Source of the DNA: Pseudomonas sp. KNUC1026
GTDB lineage: Bacteria > Pseudomonadota > Gammaproteobacteria > Pseudomonadales > Pseudomonadaceae
Assembly (NCBI RefSeq): GCF_021650705.1
Contig: NZ_CP087138.1
Coordinates: 992,001 to 1,056,000 of the forward strand
Reading direction: 5' to 3'
DNA length: 64,000 nt
Position numbers and translations under genes: made by a program. Positions within the stretch are counted from its first letter, which is position 1, and each line of letters starts with the position of its first letter. A model generated the notes under the pieces. That model saw nothing but the letters and a program-made list of their open reading frames with translations, had not been told where the DNA came from and ran no database searches. Shown here piece by piece: positions 25,279 through 35,219 of this stretch.

Positions 25279-26272
25279 TCAGGGGCGGAACTGGCTGGGG
25301 TTCACGCCGCTCCAGCGCACGAAGGCGTGGCGAAAGCTGGCGGTTTCGCTGAAGCCCAGTTCGTCGGCGATACGGTGGATGGGCCACTCGCCGCTGGCCA
25401 GCAACTGCTTGGCCTTTTCGAAGCGCAGCTCGTCGAGCAATTCCTGATAGCTGCAGCCCAGCTCGCGCAGGTGCCGGCGCAGGGTGCGTGCCGAGCAGTT
25501 CATCTGTTCGGCCAGCCCTTCAAGGCCGGGCGCGGCGCGCAATTGGGCGGCGAGCAACTGGCGGATGCGCCCCAGCCAAGCTTGGCGCCCGGTGAATTCC
25601 AGGTTCTGTTTCGCGGCAGCGTTCGGCCATGGCCTGGTGAGTGATGGCGTCGGCCAGCGGCAATGGCTCGGCCAGCCAGGCGCGGTCGAAGGCGAAGGCG
25701 TTGGCGGTGGCCGAGAATTGAAGCGGGCAGGCGAAGCTGCGGGCATAGTGGGCCTGGTAGTCGGGCGCCTCATGTTCGAAGCGTGCGGCGAGCAAGGGCA
25801 GGGGGCGGCCGAGGAGGTCGTCGCAAATGACCTTCAGCGACACCAGGCAGAATTCTGCGTTGAAGGCCCCGAGTTGCGCATTCCCTTGATAGCCCGTGGC
25901 TGTGAACCAGATACGCTCGGCGTCTTCCTCCAGGCTCAGTTCGAAGAGTGTTCCCAACAGCGCCGGGTAGCGCAGCGCCAAGCGCAGGGCGTCACCGAAG
26001 GTGGCACTGGTGAGTAGCGCGTAACCGAGCATGCCGTAGGCCGAAACATGCATGCGCCGGCCCAGCTCCAGGCCGATTTCCCGGCGCAGGGCCACGGCGT
26101 TGGCGCACACCTGCATCTCCTGATGGGTGCCGATGCAGGTGTCGGCACGGCTCAGGTCCGCGGGGCGGATGCCGCTGCCGGCCAGCAACAGGTCGTCGGG
26201 CAGGCCCTGTTCGCGGAAGGTCGTGAGCACCAGAGAGACGGCGTTGAGGGTGGTGAGGTGGGAGTGGAGCAT
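25279..26272 (-). pseudogene. AraC-family regulator (Arabinose_bd type), frame broken once
   Basis: About 330 aa when joined, of the OruR/ArgR-like group with an N-terminal ligand-binding domain (about 15-200) and a C-terminal double helix-turn-helix (CSARTLRRHLRELGCSYQEL and HRIADELGFSETASFRHAF). At 25609-25611 a run of three A on the coding strand should be two, which restores CREQNLEFTG. The start MLHSHLTTLNAVSLV is chosen over an upstream Met 45 bases away. It lies 160 bases upstream of aphA on the same strand and probably controls the polyamine genes. The break looks like a base-call error. Confidence 0.85.
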
Positions 26273-26527
26273 GGCGGGGCCTGGCGGTGGGAATGCGGAT
26301 GCAGGGGCAAGTTGCATGCCACCGGTTCAAGTGCAAGGTGGGCCGAACAGCATTGGTTTGTTGGGTTGGGATGCTGTGTCTGAGCGCGATGGTCGTCGGG
26401 ATCATGCAATAGGGTAGCTATCGGCGCTGCACTGCAATCAAGTCGGCGCAGGCGGCGGTTAAATGCTTGGAAGTTGCTTCGGCGCTTGGCTATGAGCATC
26501 ATCATGCTTCGACAAGGAGACGTCAAA

Positions 26528-27013
26528 ATGCCCCAGCCTATGCTTCATCTCATGTGCGGCAAGATCGCTTCCGGCAAATCGACCCTGGCCAAATGCCTGG
26601 CAGCCGAGCAGTCGGCGATCTTGCTGAGTGAGGATCTTTGGCTCTCGCGGCTCTACCCTGATCAGATCAAGTCGGTGGCCGACTATGTGCATCTTGCTCG
26701 ACAGCTTCGGGATGTGGTGGGGCCTCTTGCCATCGATATGTTGAAGGCGGGCGTAACGGTGGTCCTGGATTTCCCTGCCAACACACCCAAAGATCGCCGA
26801 TGGTTATGTGGCCTGGCTGATGTTGCTGGGGTTTCCCATTGCGTTCACTACGTCGAGGTTGGCGATGACCTCTGCCGAAGCAGACTGCACCTTCGTAACG
26901 GCCGAGGCGAACATGAGTTTGCGGCGACCGACGCGGAGTTCGACCTGATCACCAGCTACTTTCGAGCGCCTGAGGCGGATGAGGGGTTGCGGGTCGAGAT
27001 TCATGCGGCTTGA
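26528..27013 (+). CDS. P-loop ATPase/kinase (AAA_33 family)
   Basis: A 161-aa P-loop protein. Walker A is GKIASGKST at about 9-17, and the region VTVVLDFPANTPKDRRW near 78 serves as Walker B-like, with a lid segment CRSRLHLRNGRGEHEF. This is the AAA_33/zeta-toxin-like kinase type that phosphorylates small molecules. The start has an AAGGAGA ribosome-binding site; the Met at 26474 is an alternative without one. It stands alone upstream of the effector region. Similar genes can be antibiotic or nucleotide kinases, so the substrate is left open. Confidence 0.8.
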   Translation: MPQPMLHLMCGKIASGKSTLAKCLAAEQSAILLSEDLWLSRLYPDQIKSVADYVHLARQLRDVVGPLAIDMLKAGVTVVLDFPANTPKDRRWLCGLADVAGVSHCVHYVEVGDDLCRSRLHLRNGRGEHEFAATDAEFDLITSYFRAPEADEGLRVEIHAA

Positions 27014-27170
27014 CGGGTGGCTTGGCTCTGCATTCGGTTACCTGGCTGGTGGCGAGCGTTAATCTGCCGGGCAGCGATGTAATTGTTGTATCTGACAACA
27101 GGCGCTCGCCGGGCCCTGGTGATAGCATCTGCTCGCACACTCTATATGCCTCCGATTATTGGGCTCAAGC

Positions 27171-27416
27171 ATGGCGATCATAGAGATATCAGAACACGCT
27201 GACTGGGCACTTTTCGAGCAGGTGGCCCAGAAGCTCGAGCAAGGGCTAGGTGGTTCTTGGAAGCAAAAAGCCGACGGGCTCGATCAGCGTTACTGGGATC
27301 TTGTGGTGGGCGAGCAGTTACTTACCTTGCACCTTGAGCACTATCTCGGCATTTCGGTTTGTATACCTGATAACGCCGATGAGATGGTTCAGCAAGTCCG
27401 TACGCTGATTGGGTAG
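27171..27416 (+). CDS. Small hypothetical protein, 81 aa (possibly DUF3630-like)
   Basis: Acidic soluble protein starting MAIIEISEHADWALFEQVAQ, with a central RYWDLVVGEQLLTLHLEHYL segment. The composition and the WDL-V-G-LTLH-E pattern resemble DUF3630, but I am not certain. It ends 95 bases upstream of the type VI effector on the same strand. No adaptor (DUF4123) signature is visible. Function unknown. Confidence 0.6.
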   Translation: MAIIEISEHADWALFEQVAQKLEQGLGGSWKQKADGLDQRYWDLVVGEQLLTLHLEHYLGISVCIPDNADEMVQQVRTLIG

Positions 27417-27511
27417 TGTCCCCCTGGGTTTCAGAGCTTCGCCTATTCAGCCAACCCCTCCCGGCATGCTCCTATGCGCCTCCCCAGCAGCCGGAACGGG
27501 TTCCCCCCGCC

Positions 27512-30320
27512 ATGAAGCAGCATTCTCCCCTCGAAATCCTCCTGGCCGAGAACGACCCGGTGCCGGTGGGCCGTTGTGCCACCTGCCAGCGCGCTGGCTT
27601 GCCGATCCTGCCGCTGCGCAGCGCCTTCGCCACGCCGGCCGGGGATATCGACGCCGATGTAACCACTGCGCAACTGGGCCAGTTGCGCACCTTGCGCCAA
27701 GGCTACCTGTACGTGCTGCTCGACGCCCAGGTATGGCAGGCCTATGAGGTGACCGAGCAAGGCCTGTTGCGGCAGTTCGTGCCGCTGCAGATGCCGCTCG
27801 CCCCGCCGGCGCCGGTCACCGAGCAGTGCATCCGTAACAATCACCAGCTTCCTGCCTCCTTCATCAATATCGACACCGCCCGCTACAGCAAGGCCTGGCT
27901 GGCTTTCGCCAATGATCCTTGGCCGGGTGAGGTGCTCGATCTTTATAAAAAGGCCGTCCAAGGCGGGTCGCCGCTAGGGGCGCGCTTTCGGGAAGTGGAC
28001 CTTGCGGTCGCCCGCGAACAGCCGGCGCAGCTCGGCATCGCCATGGCGGCTAAGCACATGGGCCTGGATTCGGTGCTGGAATTTGCAACCCGACAGCTTG
28101 ATAAATTCGCCAGCACTCACGGCTTCTGCTCGCGCTGGAAACTGCCCCACGTATTTCAGGCCTACATCCAGACACTGACCGAGCGCGAAAAACTGCCGCA
28201 AGGCGTGCTGGCGATCACCCTCGATGACCCGGTCGGCGTGCTGCAAGAGCTCAACGCCCAGCGCCTGGCGCGGTTCGAGGCCATGCAGCAATGGCGGGCC
28301 GAGCCGCAGCGGCGGTTTGAATACTTCACCTCGCAAACCCTGCTCGGGCTGCGCGCGGCCTATGAGCGTAGTGCAGAGGCGCAGGCGGAGGAGGCGGTCA
28401 AAGAGGAGCGTGCGCGTCGCGAGAAATGGAACAGTGGCTATTTCGGAGAAAAGGCAGCGCTGCCGCCAATCAGCGCCGCTGCGGTCACTGCACAGCATCG
28501 CAAGGAGGCGCTGGCCCGGCTCGATGAACGCTATGACGAAGGTGCCCGGGCGGCGGGCCGACCGAGCGGCTATCCGTTGAAGATCAGCCCTTGGGGCCGA
28601 CCCAGGCCCTGTGGCAACGCCTGCTGGAGGACACCGACAGCCTGTTCTATCAAAGTCTGCTGGCCAAGCATCAAGCTTTGTTGGAACAAGTGAAAACCGG
28701 CCTCGCCGGCGATGAACTGTACAAGGTGTACGACAGTATCAAGGGCCTGATCACCAGCGATGAAGGCAAGAAGCTGATGACCGAGGCAGTGCAGAACGCC
28801 AGCGCCCAACTGCTCGCCGCCGCCAACAATGCCCAGCACACCCTCGGCCCCCGGCTCAGCCAGCAGGCACGGGCGCTGGTCGGCCATCTCCACAGCATCG
28901 CCATGCTGCGCTATGCAGGCCTGTACTTCACGCCCATGACGGTGCAGCTCACGGTTGGCGAATACCTGAAGTTGCTCAACAACACCCTGCGCCCCCGCAC
29001 CGAAGCCTTCATCAAGACGCTGGACGACAACCTGCGCAAACCGGGCCAGGCGAAAGTACGCGCAACAGTCATGAACGCCGCGTTCACTGCGGCCATTTCC
29101 ACTCGGAGCGAGAAGCTGATCACCGTCACACTCTGGACGCTGGAAAGTGCGGGTGCGCTCAACGCACGGCTTGCCCAGGCGGGCGAGCTCGCGCGTAACG
29201 GAGCAATGGCCAACGTGCGTGCCATCGGTATTGGGTTGGGCGGGCTGCAAAGTGGCCTGGCGAACAGCGTGCAGGAACTGAAGATCAACGCCTCCATGGC
29301 GCAGTTGCTGGCCAGGAATGCACTGTGGGACTTGCAGGATGCAGTAAAAGGATACAAGCCAGGGACCGCGCCGATGCTGCTGAGCTTGGGTGGGTTGTGG
29401 TTTCAGCAGGACAGCTTGCTGCGTAATTACAAAGCGCTGTTGGAGGTGGCAAGTGATGAACGGGCGGAGGCGCTGGCTGCGGTGGGGTCGGCGACCTTTG
29501 GGGTAGTGGGGATGGGGGTTGAGGCGGCGGGGTTTGCAGTGCAGGTGGCGCGGCCCGGGTGGGTGGTGGGCGTAGGGAAAATGCGCCAACAATGGGCACG
29601 GGGATTGCGAAACGAGGTGCGGCTATCGCGGCGTTGGCTGGGATGGCAGATGCTGTGCAATATGCCATAGCCTCCGCTAGAACGGAGTCGCAGGGAGATA
29701 ACAGCGCCTCAACCTACTACCGCTACGCCGCGATTGCCTCTGGATTCTCAGCGTTCGCTTTTATATATGCGGCGTTCTGGACTGCTCTCGCATTAAGCGT
29801 TTTCATCGCCGGCACAATAGTCATGCTACTTGCATACGCCCTTTCCAAAAAAGCGAAGAACTTGGAATCGACGCCTATCGAAAACTGGGTAAAAAATAGT
29901 TGTTGGGGTTTGCCGGCAAGTCAGAGGCGCTGGCTGAAATCTGATCAGGCCGATAATGCAGTCAATGCTTTAAATATCGCGCTTATAGGTATCTCTGCGG
30001 ATATCTCTATACGATTTCATGCGATCACGGGTGCTGCAGCGTCAAGCGAAGCTGTGAATCCGATCTTCAGGGATAATGCTTCTATACCAATGGGGGCATG
30101 GCTTGATTATGACATCACGCTTCCGCAATACGAAATATCACGGTCTTCATACACTTTTACGATTTTTAGCAGTGACGAATCACACCCCAAAAAGATACCT
30201 ATCGCGAGCGGCGTAGCTAAGGGCGAATTAAAAATTATCAATCCTGATATCTTCGCTGACATTTTAAGCGATACTTCCAAGTCTTTTGTAGAGCGGTACG
30301 ACACTGAAAGAATATTTTGA
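27512..30320 (+). pseudogene. VasX-like type VI secretion effector (BTH_I2691 family), frame broken twice
   Basis: Joined length is about 935 aa. The N-terminus GRCATCQRAGLPILPLRSAF (residues 12-35) is the VasX N-terminal signature, followed by YVLLDAQVWQAYEV and a long helical middle region. The C-terminal part contains hydrophobic segments (AAIASGFSAFAFIYAAFW and LALSVFIAGTIVMLLAY) expected of a pore-forming domain. Known family members (VasX, Tke5 of P. putida) depolarise target inner membranes. Frame breaks lie at about 28545-28580 and 29565-29580; both sides remain family-like. The last 630 bases are clearly AT-richer than the rest. The start MKQHSPLEILL is the first Met in frame with the signature. 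A candidate immunity gene follows. Confidence 0.8.
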
Positions 30321-30452
30321 AAATCTCGGGATCGATACGCCTTAATGACATTTCTCTGCCCGCATCGCTTGAGATTTCGGTCGAGTACTGGACGAATAAA
30401 CAGACCCATTCAGCTCCTTATCGAATTTTTCACAGAAACTGAAGAATTTAAA

Positions 30453-31228
30453 ATGGCTTCAGACAGATCTAACTCATCAGCCCCTGCACTGGCTCCCCCA
30501 TGCAGAGGATGGAAAAAAGACTTGGTAGCTCCCGAAAGTAAACTATCGATAGTTGATGTTCTAGAAGCACCATCATTAAACGCAAGGAATTCAATTTTTT
30601 TAGAGGTGCACAGATCAAGTTTATTGGTTCGTGGGTGGCTGGCTCCTTTCGGTTTAGCATTCGCGATAACGCTTCCCTACATGATTTACTGCACAATTGT
30701 AGACTGGCAAACTATTGGCATCGAATCCGACATTATTTCTATTTCACTTTCAGTAATGTTGCTATGGGGGCGCTACTGGCTTTCCGAACTGACGTCGGAA
30801 CACCTCGGAATGAACCAATTCGCTTCAATCGTGCCCGTCAGAAAATTTACGCCTATAATCTTAAACCGCGTCTGTGGAATCCTTGGCATTCATGGCCTAT
30901 CGAAATCGCAGTGTACGATTGGTCTCAGGTTCGTGCGGAACTTTGGTCTTGTGGCTCCGGGAGCCATCGCAAATGCGGCACAATGCTGTCAATCGTCAAG
31001 CCTGGCACAAACGAGGTCATCGATCGCTTTTCCTTGAACTACGAAACGTTGTCCGAAGCCCCCTGGCTTTATATTCACACCTATATGGAACAAGGCCCCG
31101 AAACTCTCCCACCCTTCGACACCCCCCGTGACCCAAACGAACTTGTCTGGTACAGCCCCTTCCGCAGGTGGGCGCCGAAGGTGCAATGGCCCGATGAAAT
31201 CGACCGTGAGTCCACCACTGCGCCTTGA
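30453..31228 (+). pseudogene. DUF6708-like membrane protein, probable immunity/partner of the effector; frame broken once
   Basis: Joined product is about 258 aa, starting MASDRSNSSAPAL. Two membrane segments lie at about 60-88 (GWLAPFGLAFAITLPYMIYC) and 95-115. A DUF6708-like cytoplasmic part follows (IRFNRARQKIYAYNLKPRLW, AVYDWSQVRAELW, PWLYIHTYMEQGP). The run of five G at 30766-30770 should be six, joining SVMLLWG to ALLAFRTDVGTPRNEP. Genes with this domain commonly follow VasX-like effectors, and a membrane location suits protection against a pore former. Base composition is AT-rich like the effector tail. The immunity role is inference. Confidence 0.7.
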
Positions 31229-31258
31229 AGTTGCCTTCGCTCAAGAAAACCGCTCACA

Positions 31259-31453
31259 TCACCTGGCCAGCTTCGCACCCACGCGCAACGCGGAAGGCCT
31301 CGCATGCAATGCGAACAGCTGATTGCCGACAGGGGCCAAGACCTTTAATCGTTGCGACGACCACCACATGGGCCAGTTATCTCGTTTGAAATCACCAGGC
31401 CCAAAGCTGATCCAGTCACTGCACATGCCACTGTGATGGTCGAGATGCCACAA
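31259..31453 (-). CDS. Possible small gene or gene fragment, 64 aa
   Basis: Reads MWHLDHHSGMCSDWISFGPG and is rich in Trp, His and Cys, unlike random antisense frames of this genome. The reading frame stays open upstream into the lldD 3' end ([18 protein letters not shown]), so it may be the remnant of a longer protein truncated at that junction. No ribosome-binding site and no family recognised. It could equally be spurious. Confidence 0.3.
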   Translation of the reverse strand: MWHLDHHSGMCSDWISFGPGDFKRDNWPMWWSSQRLKVLAPVGNQLFALHARPSALRVGAKLAR

Positions 31454-31472
31454 GTTGGCCCTCTCGTCATTA

Positions 31473-32610
31473 TCAACCTTGCACCAACGCAGCCCGGTCG
31501 ATCTGCTTGATCGAGGTCACCCCCGTGAGCGTCATCGCCACGCGCATTTCCTGCGAAAAAATATCCAGCATATTTTCCACTCCGTGCTGCCCGTCAGCCG
31601 CCAGTGCGTACACCGTCGAGCGCCCCAGCAGGCAGGCCTTCGCACCCAGGGCGAGCATGCGCACCACATCCAGCCCGGAGCGAATGCCCGAGTCCACCAG
31701 CACCGTCAGATCGTCGCCCACTGCATCGGCAATAGGAGGCAAAGCCTTGGCGGTGGACGGCACCCCGTCCAGTTGGCGGCCGCCGTGATTGGAGACCACG
31801 ATGCCATCGGCGCCGAAACTGACGGCATCCTTGGCGTCCTCTGAATCGAGAATGCCCTTGATAATCATCGGACCCTTCCAGAATTCGCGGATCCACTCCA
31901 GGTCCTTCCAACTGATGGAAGGGTCGAAGTTATTGCCCAACCAGCCCACGTAATCTTCCAGCGTGGTGGCTTTGCCCAGGTACTTGGAGATATTGCCCAA
32001 ATCATGCGGGCGGCCAAGGACGCCGACATTTCAGGGCCCAACCTGGTTTGGTGGTGGCTTGCAATATCCGCCGCGAAGCGGCAAAGGGCCCGGACATGCC
32101 CGAGTGCGCATCACGGTAACGAGCGCCTGGTGTAGGCATGTCTACTGTGAACACCAGCGTGGCGACACCCGCTGCCTGGGCACGCTCCAGGGCATTGCGC
32201 ATGAAGCCGCGATCCTTGAGCACGTAAAGTTGAAACCAGATCGGTTGCAGGCTTTGGGAGGTCACTTCTTCGATCGAGCAGACCGATACGGTAGACATGC
32301 AAAAGGGGATGCCTTTGGTGGCGGCCGCCCGGGCTGCCTGAACTTCGCCACGGCGGGCGTACATGCCGGTCAGCCCGACGGGGCTGAGGATGATCGGCAA
32401 ACTTTGCTCTTTCCCGAAGAGCGTCGTCTTCAGGCTGAGGCTGTCGACGTTTTTCAGGATGCGCTGGCGCAAGCTGATGTTGGCCAGGTCCGCACTGTTG
32501 GCACGCAACGTGTGTTCGGCGTAGGCGCCGCCATCGATGTAGTCGAACAGAAAGCGCGGCAACTTGCGCCTGGCGGCTTCGCGGTAGTCGGATGCCGATG
32601 AAATGATCAT
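31473..32610 (-). pseudogene. lldD: FMN-dependent L-lactate dehydrogenase, frame broken once
   Basis: Oxidises L-lactate to pyruvate and feeds electrons to the respiratory chain at the inner membrane. About 379 aa when joined, starting [23 protein letters not shown] and substrate motifs include [55 protein letters not shown], the catalytic His in [11 protein letters not shown] and [18 protein letters not shown]. At 32029-32031 a run of three A on the coding strand should be two, restoring [18 protein letters not shown]. The surrounding sequence is fully conserved, so an error is likely. No lldP permease or lldE is adjacent; a LysR regulator is divergent. Confidence 0.9.
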
Positions 32611-32742
32611 GTCGTACAACTCCTGAGCCTCTGGAAAATCCCGGCGACGCTCTGCGTTGCTGGGTGAGTTTCACGATAAGGCGTTGTTGGGTATGATAAA
32701 AACAACTTTTTCTACTGAAAATAAGTCGTTATTGGAATACTC

Positions 32743-33617
32743 ATGAATCTCAGAACACTGCAGGTGTTTGTAGAAGTGGTGCGCCAAGGGGGCTTCACCC
32801 AAGCTGCGGAAGTTGTGTCTTTGACTCAATCTTCGGTCAGCGAGGCAGTCAAGACGCTCGAAGATGAGCTAGGCACGCCATTGCTCAACCGCATTGGCCA
32901 CAAAAGCGAGTTGACCGCCGCCGGTGAAATTGCCTACCGCCGCGCACTCGTACTGCTCGCCGAGCGCAACGACCTTCTCGCTGAACTCAACGCACTGCGC
33001 GACCTGAAGGGAGGCACGCTGCGGATCGGCTTGCCGCCTGTAGGGTGCGGGGTGTTGTTCGCTGAGATGTTCGCCGCGTATCGCAATCGCTACCCAAGCG
33101 TGAATATCGAACTGATCGAGCACGGCAGCAAGAAACTGCGTGAGTGCCTCGAAGCCGGAGAGGTGGACCTGGCTGCGCTGCTGATTCCGACCGACGACAC
33201 CTTCGCTTACCAGGAGGTGCGCAACGAGCCATTGGTGGCTGTGCTGCCTGCCGCTCATAAGCTGGCGCGCCGTAAGCGGATGCACTTCGGTGATTTGTCG
33301 GATTCGCCGTTTATCCTGTTCGAGGCAGGGTTTGCGCTCAATGCAATGATCATGGCGGCGTGTGAGCGAAGAGGGTGGTGCCCCGCGTGACCGCTCGCAG
33401 TGGGCAGATCGACTTTATCGTCGATTCGGTCGCCGCCGGTGTCGGCGTCGCTTTTTTGCCGCGAATGCTTGCGCAAAAACACAAGCAAGCGGGCATTGCG
33501 CTGGTACCGCTCGATGAACCAGGCACCGATTGGCACATTGCATTGGCCTGGCGTGCCGGTGCACATTTGCCTCCCGCTGCAACGGCCTGGTTGGCGCTGG
33601 CCAAAGAGCTGAGATGA
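32743..33617 (+). pseudogene. LysR-family regulator divergent from lldD, frame broken once
   Basis: About 292 aa when joined. The helix-turn-helix is at 2-60 (TLQVFVEVVRQGGFTQAAEV, LTQSSVSEAVKTLEDELGTP). The effector domain from about 90 contains LRIGLPPVGCGVLF, and IDFIVDSVAAGVGVAFLPRM lies after the break. The run of four C at 33381-33384 should be five, which joins ERRGWCP to RVTARSGQIDF. It shares a 132-base AT-rich intergenic region with lldD and probably regulates it, unlike the GntR-type LldR usually seen with lactate operons. Confidence 0.85.
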
Positions 33618-33710
33618 TTGGCTGGCTTCAGCCCCCATGACGAAGCAGTGAACAGCCAGCCGTTCTGCTGAAATTGGCGCCGCTCACTGCCTGCCTGAGA
33701 ACCCTGCCCA

Positions 33711-34022
33711 ATGAAAGTTATCCGCAGCAAAGACTTCACCGCCACGCGCGCCTGGGGTGCTGAAGACATCGCCAACATGGACGGCACCACCGTCCGGCTC
33801 CATTGGACCGACCAGCCGTACAAGTGGCATGTCAACGACGGCGAAGAAGTGTTCGCCGTGCTCGACGGCACAGTGGATATGCATTACCGCGAGGCCGGCG
33901 TTGAGCGCGTCGTGGCATTGGAAGTGGGGGACGTATTTTTTGCAGGCGCCGGCTGTGAACACGTTGCGCACCCTCGCGGCGAGGCGCGGATTCTGGTGAT
34001 CGAGCGTGAAGGCAGCGTTTGA
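33711..34022 (+). CDS. Cupin-domain protein, 103 aa
   Basis: Single small cupin. Motif 1 is approximated by WHVNDGEEVFAVLDGTVDMH (about 38-57) and motif 2 by GDVFFAGAGCEHVAHP (about 75-90), giving plausible metal ligands His, Glu and His. Soluble and cytoplasmic. It may be a sugar isomerase-like or sensing cupin; the substrate is unknown. It lies 93 bases after the LysR gene on the same strand and 51 bases before the next gene. Confidence 0.82.
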   Translation: MKVIRSKDFTATRAWGAEDIANMDGTTVRLHWTDQPYKWHVNDGEEVFAVLDGTVDMHYREAGVERVVALEVGDVFFAGAGCEHVAHPRGEARILVIEREGSV

Positions 34023-34073
34023 GTCGCGTTTCCTGCATAGCCAGTTCATTTGACCCAACAAGGATATTTGCCA

Positions 34074-34664
34074 ATGTTCGCGCCTGATGAAGCCCCGCAC
34101 GCCCTTGCGCAGTTCGTCACGCGCTTCAATGCGTGGCCCTGTTCCCTCGGCCAACTGCATCTGCGCAAGAGCCCTGCCGACCTTACGGCCATTGCCCAGG
34201 CCCCCGCAGATCGGTTGCTGCGCAGCTACTTCCAATGGATCGACTTTCCTGGCCGCCCCATGATCGGTGGGGATTTCATGCTTCAGCTCTATGGCCCCGG
34301 CGACTTGCTCCGAGCGCAGAACGGATGGCAAGTAACGGGTAATGAAGATCCAGCGTGGGGCTGGAAACCCGGCTTCACGGTGTTCGCTGATCGCCATGGC
34401 GATGTGCTGGTTTACGATCGCCTGAATGAACACTCCGCTATCTTTGGCTCGATTCAAATGCGCTCATTCAAAGTGGCGGCAAATATTCTCGCGCTGATCG
34501 GTGCCCTGGAGGCGGGTATCGCAGTGGAATTGGACGAGTTCGAGGGTGCTACTCGTGAAGATGACGACAGCCACGTGCCTGGCTTTCTGGCCCGGGTCCG
34601 GGAGGTGGTCGGCGACGTCGATGGCGCGGATGTCGATGGGTTCATGAAGTTCTTTTTTGAGTGA
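34074..34664 (+). CDS. Hypothetical protein, 196 aa
   Basis: Starts MFAPDEAPHALAQFVTRF after an AAGGA ribosome-binding site. It contains FFLQ-less but structured segments such as GWQVTGNEDPAWGWKPGFTV and ADRHGDVLVYDRLNEHSAIF, with an acidic C-terminus ending DGFMKFFFE. The pattern of a short beta-rich core followed by an acidic helical tail recalls SUKH/Tdi1-type immunity proteins, but no diagnostic motif is seen. It is close behind the cupin gene. Function not assigned. Confidence 0.65.
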   Translation: MFAPDEAPHALAQFVTRFNAWPCSLGQLHLRKSPADLTAIAQAPADRLLRSYFQWIDFPGRPMIGGDFMLQLYGPGDLLRAQNGWQVTGNEDPAWGWKPGFTVFADRHGDVLVYDRLNEHSAIFGSIQMRSFKVAANILALIGALEAGIAVELDEFEGATREDDDSHVPGFLARVREVVGDVDGADVDGFMKFFFE

Positions 34665-34679
34665 GCGATTTGGGCTTGC

Positions 34680-35165
34680 TCAGCACCGGGTGCTATGCCA
34701 CACCATTGCCTGAACGCTGATTTGCGGATGGCTTTCCAAAGGTTCCCATTCATCCAGAAATACGAACCCAAGCTTCAGATAAAAGTTTGAAGCTCGGGTG
34801 TTCTCAGGGGATACATCTAGAAAGACACCGTCGCAGCCTCTCTGGATTGAACGGGCCTTGACGGTATCCACCAGGCTTTTAGCGATGCCGGTTCCTCGAA
34901 ACTGGGGCTCTACCCACATGCCGATCAAGTTGAAGCGGTTTGACTCGCTTACGGTTGCGCCAACCATTCCGACAGGCCTGCTACCCTGAAAAGCCAGCCA
35001 GAATTCGGTATTGATGGACGAGGCTCTCTGTTCCCACTGGCTACGATCATAGCCGGCCGCAGTGCGGTAACTGACAGCGAAGGCCGTTTGGGCATCCAGA
35101 AGTGCAGCCAGCCTGACGTGCTTCAACAGCATCCAGTCGGCTTTGGTTGTTGCTCGAATGTCCAT
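34680..35165 (-). CDS. GNAT-family N-acetyltransferase
   Basis: Transfers acetyl from acetyl-CoA to an amine; 161 aa. The acetyl-CoA pyrophosphate loop is VEPQFRGTGIAKSLVDTV (about 87-104, R-G-T-G-I-A). The core strands FNLIGMWVEPQ, GVFLDVSPENTRASNFYLKL and GFVFLDEW follow as in the family. It is convergent with the preceding hypothetical gene and divergent from the next one. Substrate unknown. Confidence 0.88.
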   Translation of the reverse strand: MDIRATTKADWMLLKHVRLAALLDAQTAFAVSYRTAAGYDRSQWEQRASSINTEFWLAFQGSRPVGMVGATVSESNRFNLIGMWVEPQFRGTGIAKSLVDTVKARSIQRGCDGVFLDVSPENTRASNFYLKLGFVFLDEWEPLESHPQISVQAMVWHSTRC

Positions 35166-35219
35166 GCTGTTCCGTTCGGCCTGAGCGTTCGCTATTCACA
35201 TATTTGACGGAATACATTC

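Noticed and set aside
25122..26417. Plus-strand frames across the AraC gene
   Set aside because: They are shadows of the frameshifted minus-strand regulator, whose helix-turn-helix and ligand domain are clear.
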